The position numbers and the translations under genes were made by a program. A stretch of DNA of 64,000 nt from positions 20,928,001 through 20,992,000 of the forward strand of contig NC_061773.1 of the NCBI RefSeq assembly GCF_022458985.1. Reading direction: 5' to 3'. A model generated the notes under the pieces. It did no database searches. It had not been told where the DNA came from and was given only the letters and a program-made list of their open reading frames with translations. Below, piece after piece: positions 63,970 through 64,000 of this stretch (its first letter is position 1; every line of letters begins with the position of its first letter). Source of the stretch: Mugil cephalus (taxonomy: Eukaryota; Chordata; Actinopteri; Mugiliformes; Mugilidae).

Positions 63970-64000
63970 CTACCGAACAAAAACACAAAGGATTAGAGAT

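Overview
This is a vertebrate nuclear window, almost certainly from a teleost fish. The protein-coding genes have introns, there are long CA/TG microsatellites, and fragments of Tc1-like transposons and tRNA-derived SINEs of fish type are present. The gene set combines genes that are on chromosomes 20q, X and 8q in humans, and several look like duplicated (paralogue) copies. No bacterial, plasmid, CRISPR or prophage content is present, and I saw no retroviral or other capsid/envelope-bearing element.

Layout. 1-6600: non-coding, with CA repeats and a GC-richer patch at about 4560-5060. 6660-10640 (+): fam83d, four coding exons, with a double-CCAAT promoter. 10650-31990: a 21-kb gene-poor stretch with transposon and SINE remnants and simple repeats, probably the regulatory neighbourhood of the next gene. 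32000-33900 (-): mafb-type large Maf factor, one coding exon. 35743-38012 (+): DEPTOR-like gene, nine coding exons, one with a GC-AG intron. 38384-42580 (+): ADNP-like zinc-finger/homeobox gene. 43500-45335 (+): bcl2l1 (Bcl-xL). 45340-50790: intergenic, with two Tc1 remnants. 50790-55200 (-): gata1, five coding exons plus an inferred non-coding first exon. 55200-58957: gata1 upstream region with clustered GATA motifs. 58958-60694 (+): Rab7-like GTPase, five exons. 60569-64000 (-): last four coding exons and a long 3' UTR of hcfc1, convergent with the Rab gene; hcfc1 continues beyond the right edge.

The genes do not form one pathway. Common themes are blood and hindbrain transcription control (gata1, mafb), chromatin (adnp, hcfc1), mitosis (fam83d), mTOR control (deptor), apoptosis (bcl2l1) and endolysosomal traffic (the Rab). 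Exon boundaries were worked out by hand from splice sites, reading-frame continuity and remembered family sequences; no alignment program was run.

The most interesting points are: a Rab7-like GTPase whose switch-II catalytic glutamine is threonine; a DEPTOR paralogue without the phosphodegron of mammalian DEPTOR; an ADNP paralogue without the NAP octapeptide and with a short tail; a Bcl-xL with an altered BH3 core; and a MITE-like element in gata1 intron 1 carrying three GATA motifs. I did not find anything that I would call a wholly new biological system.
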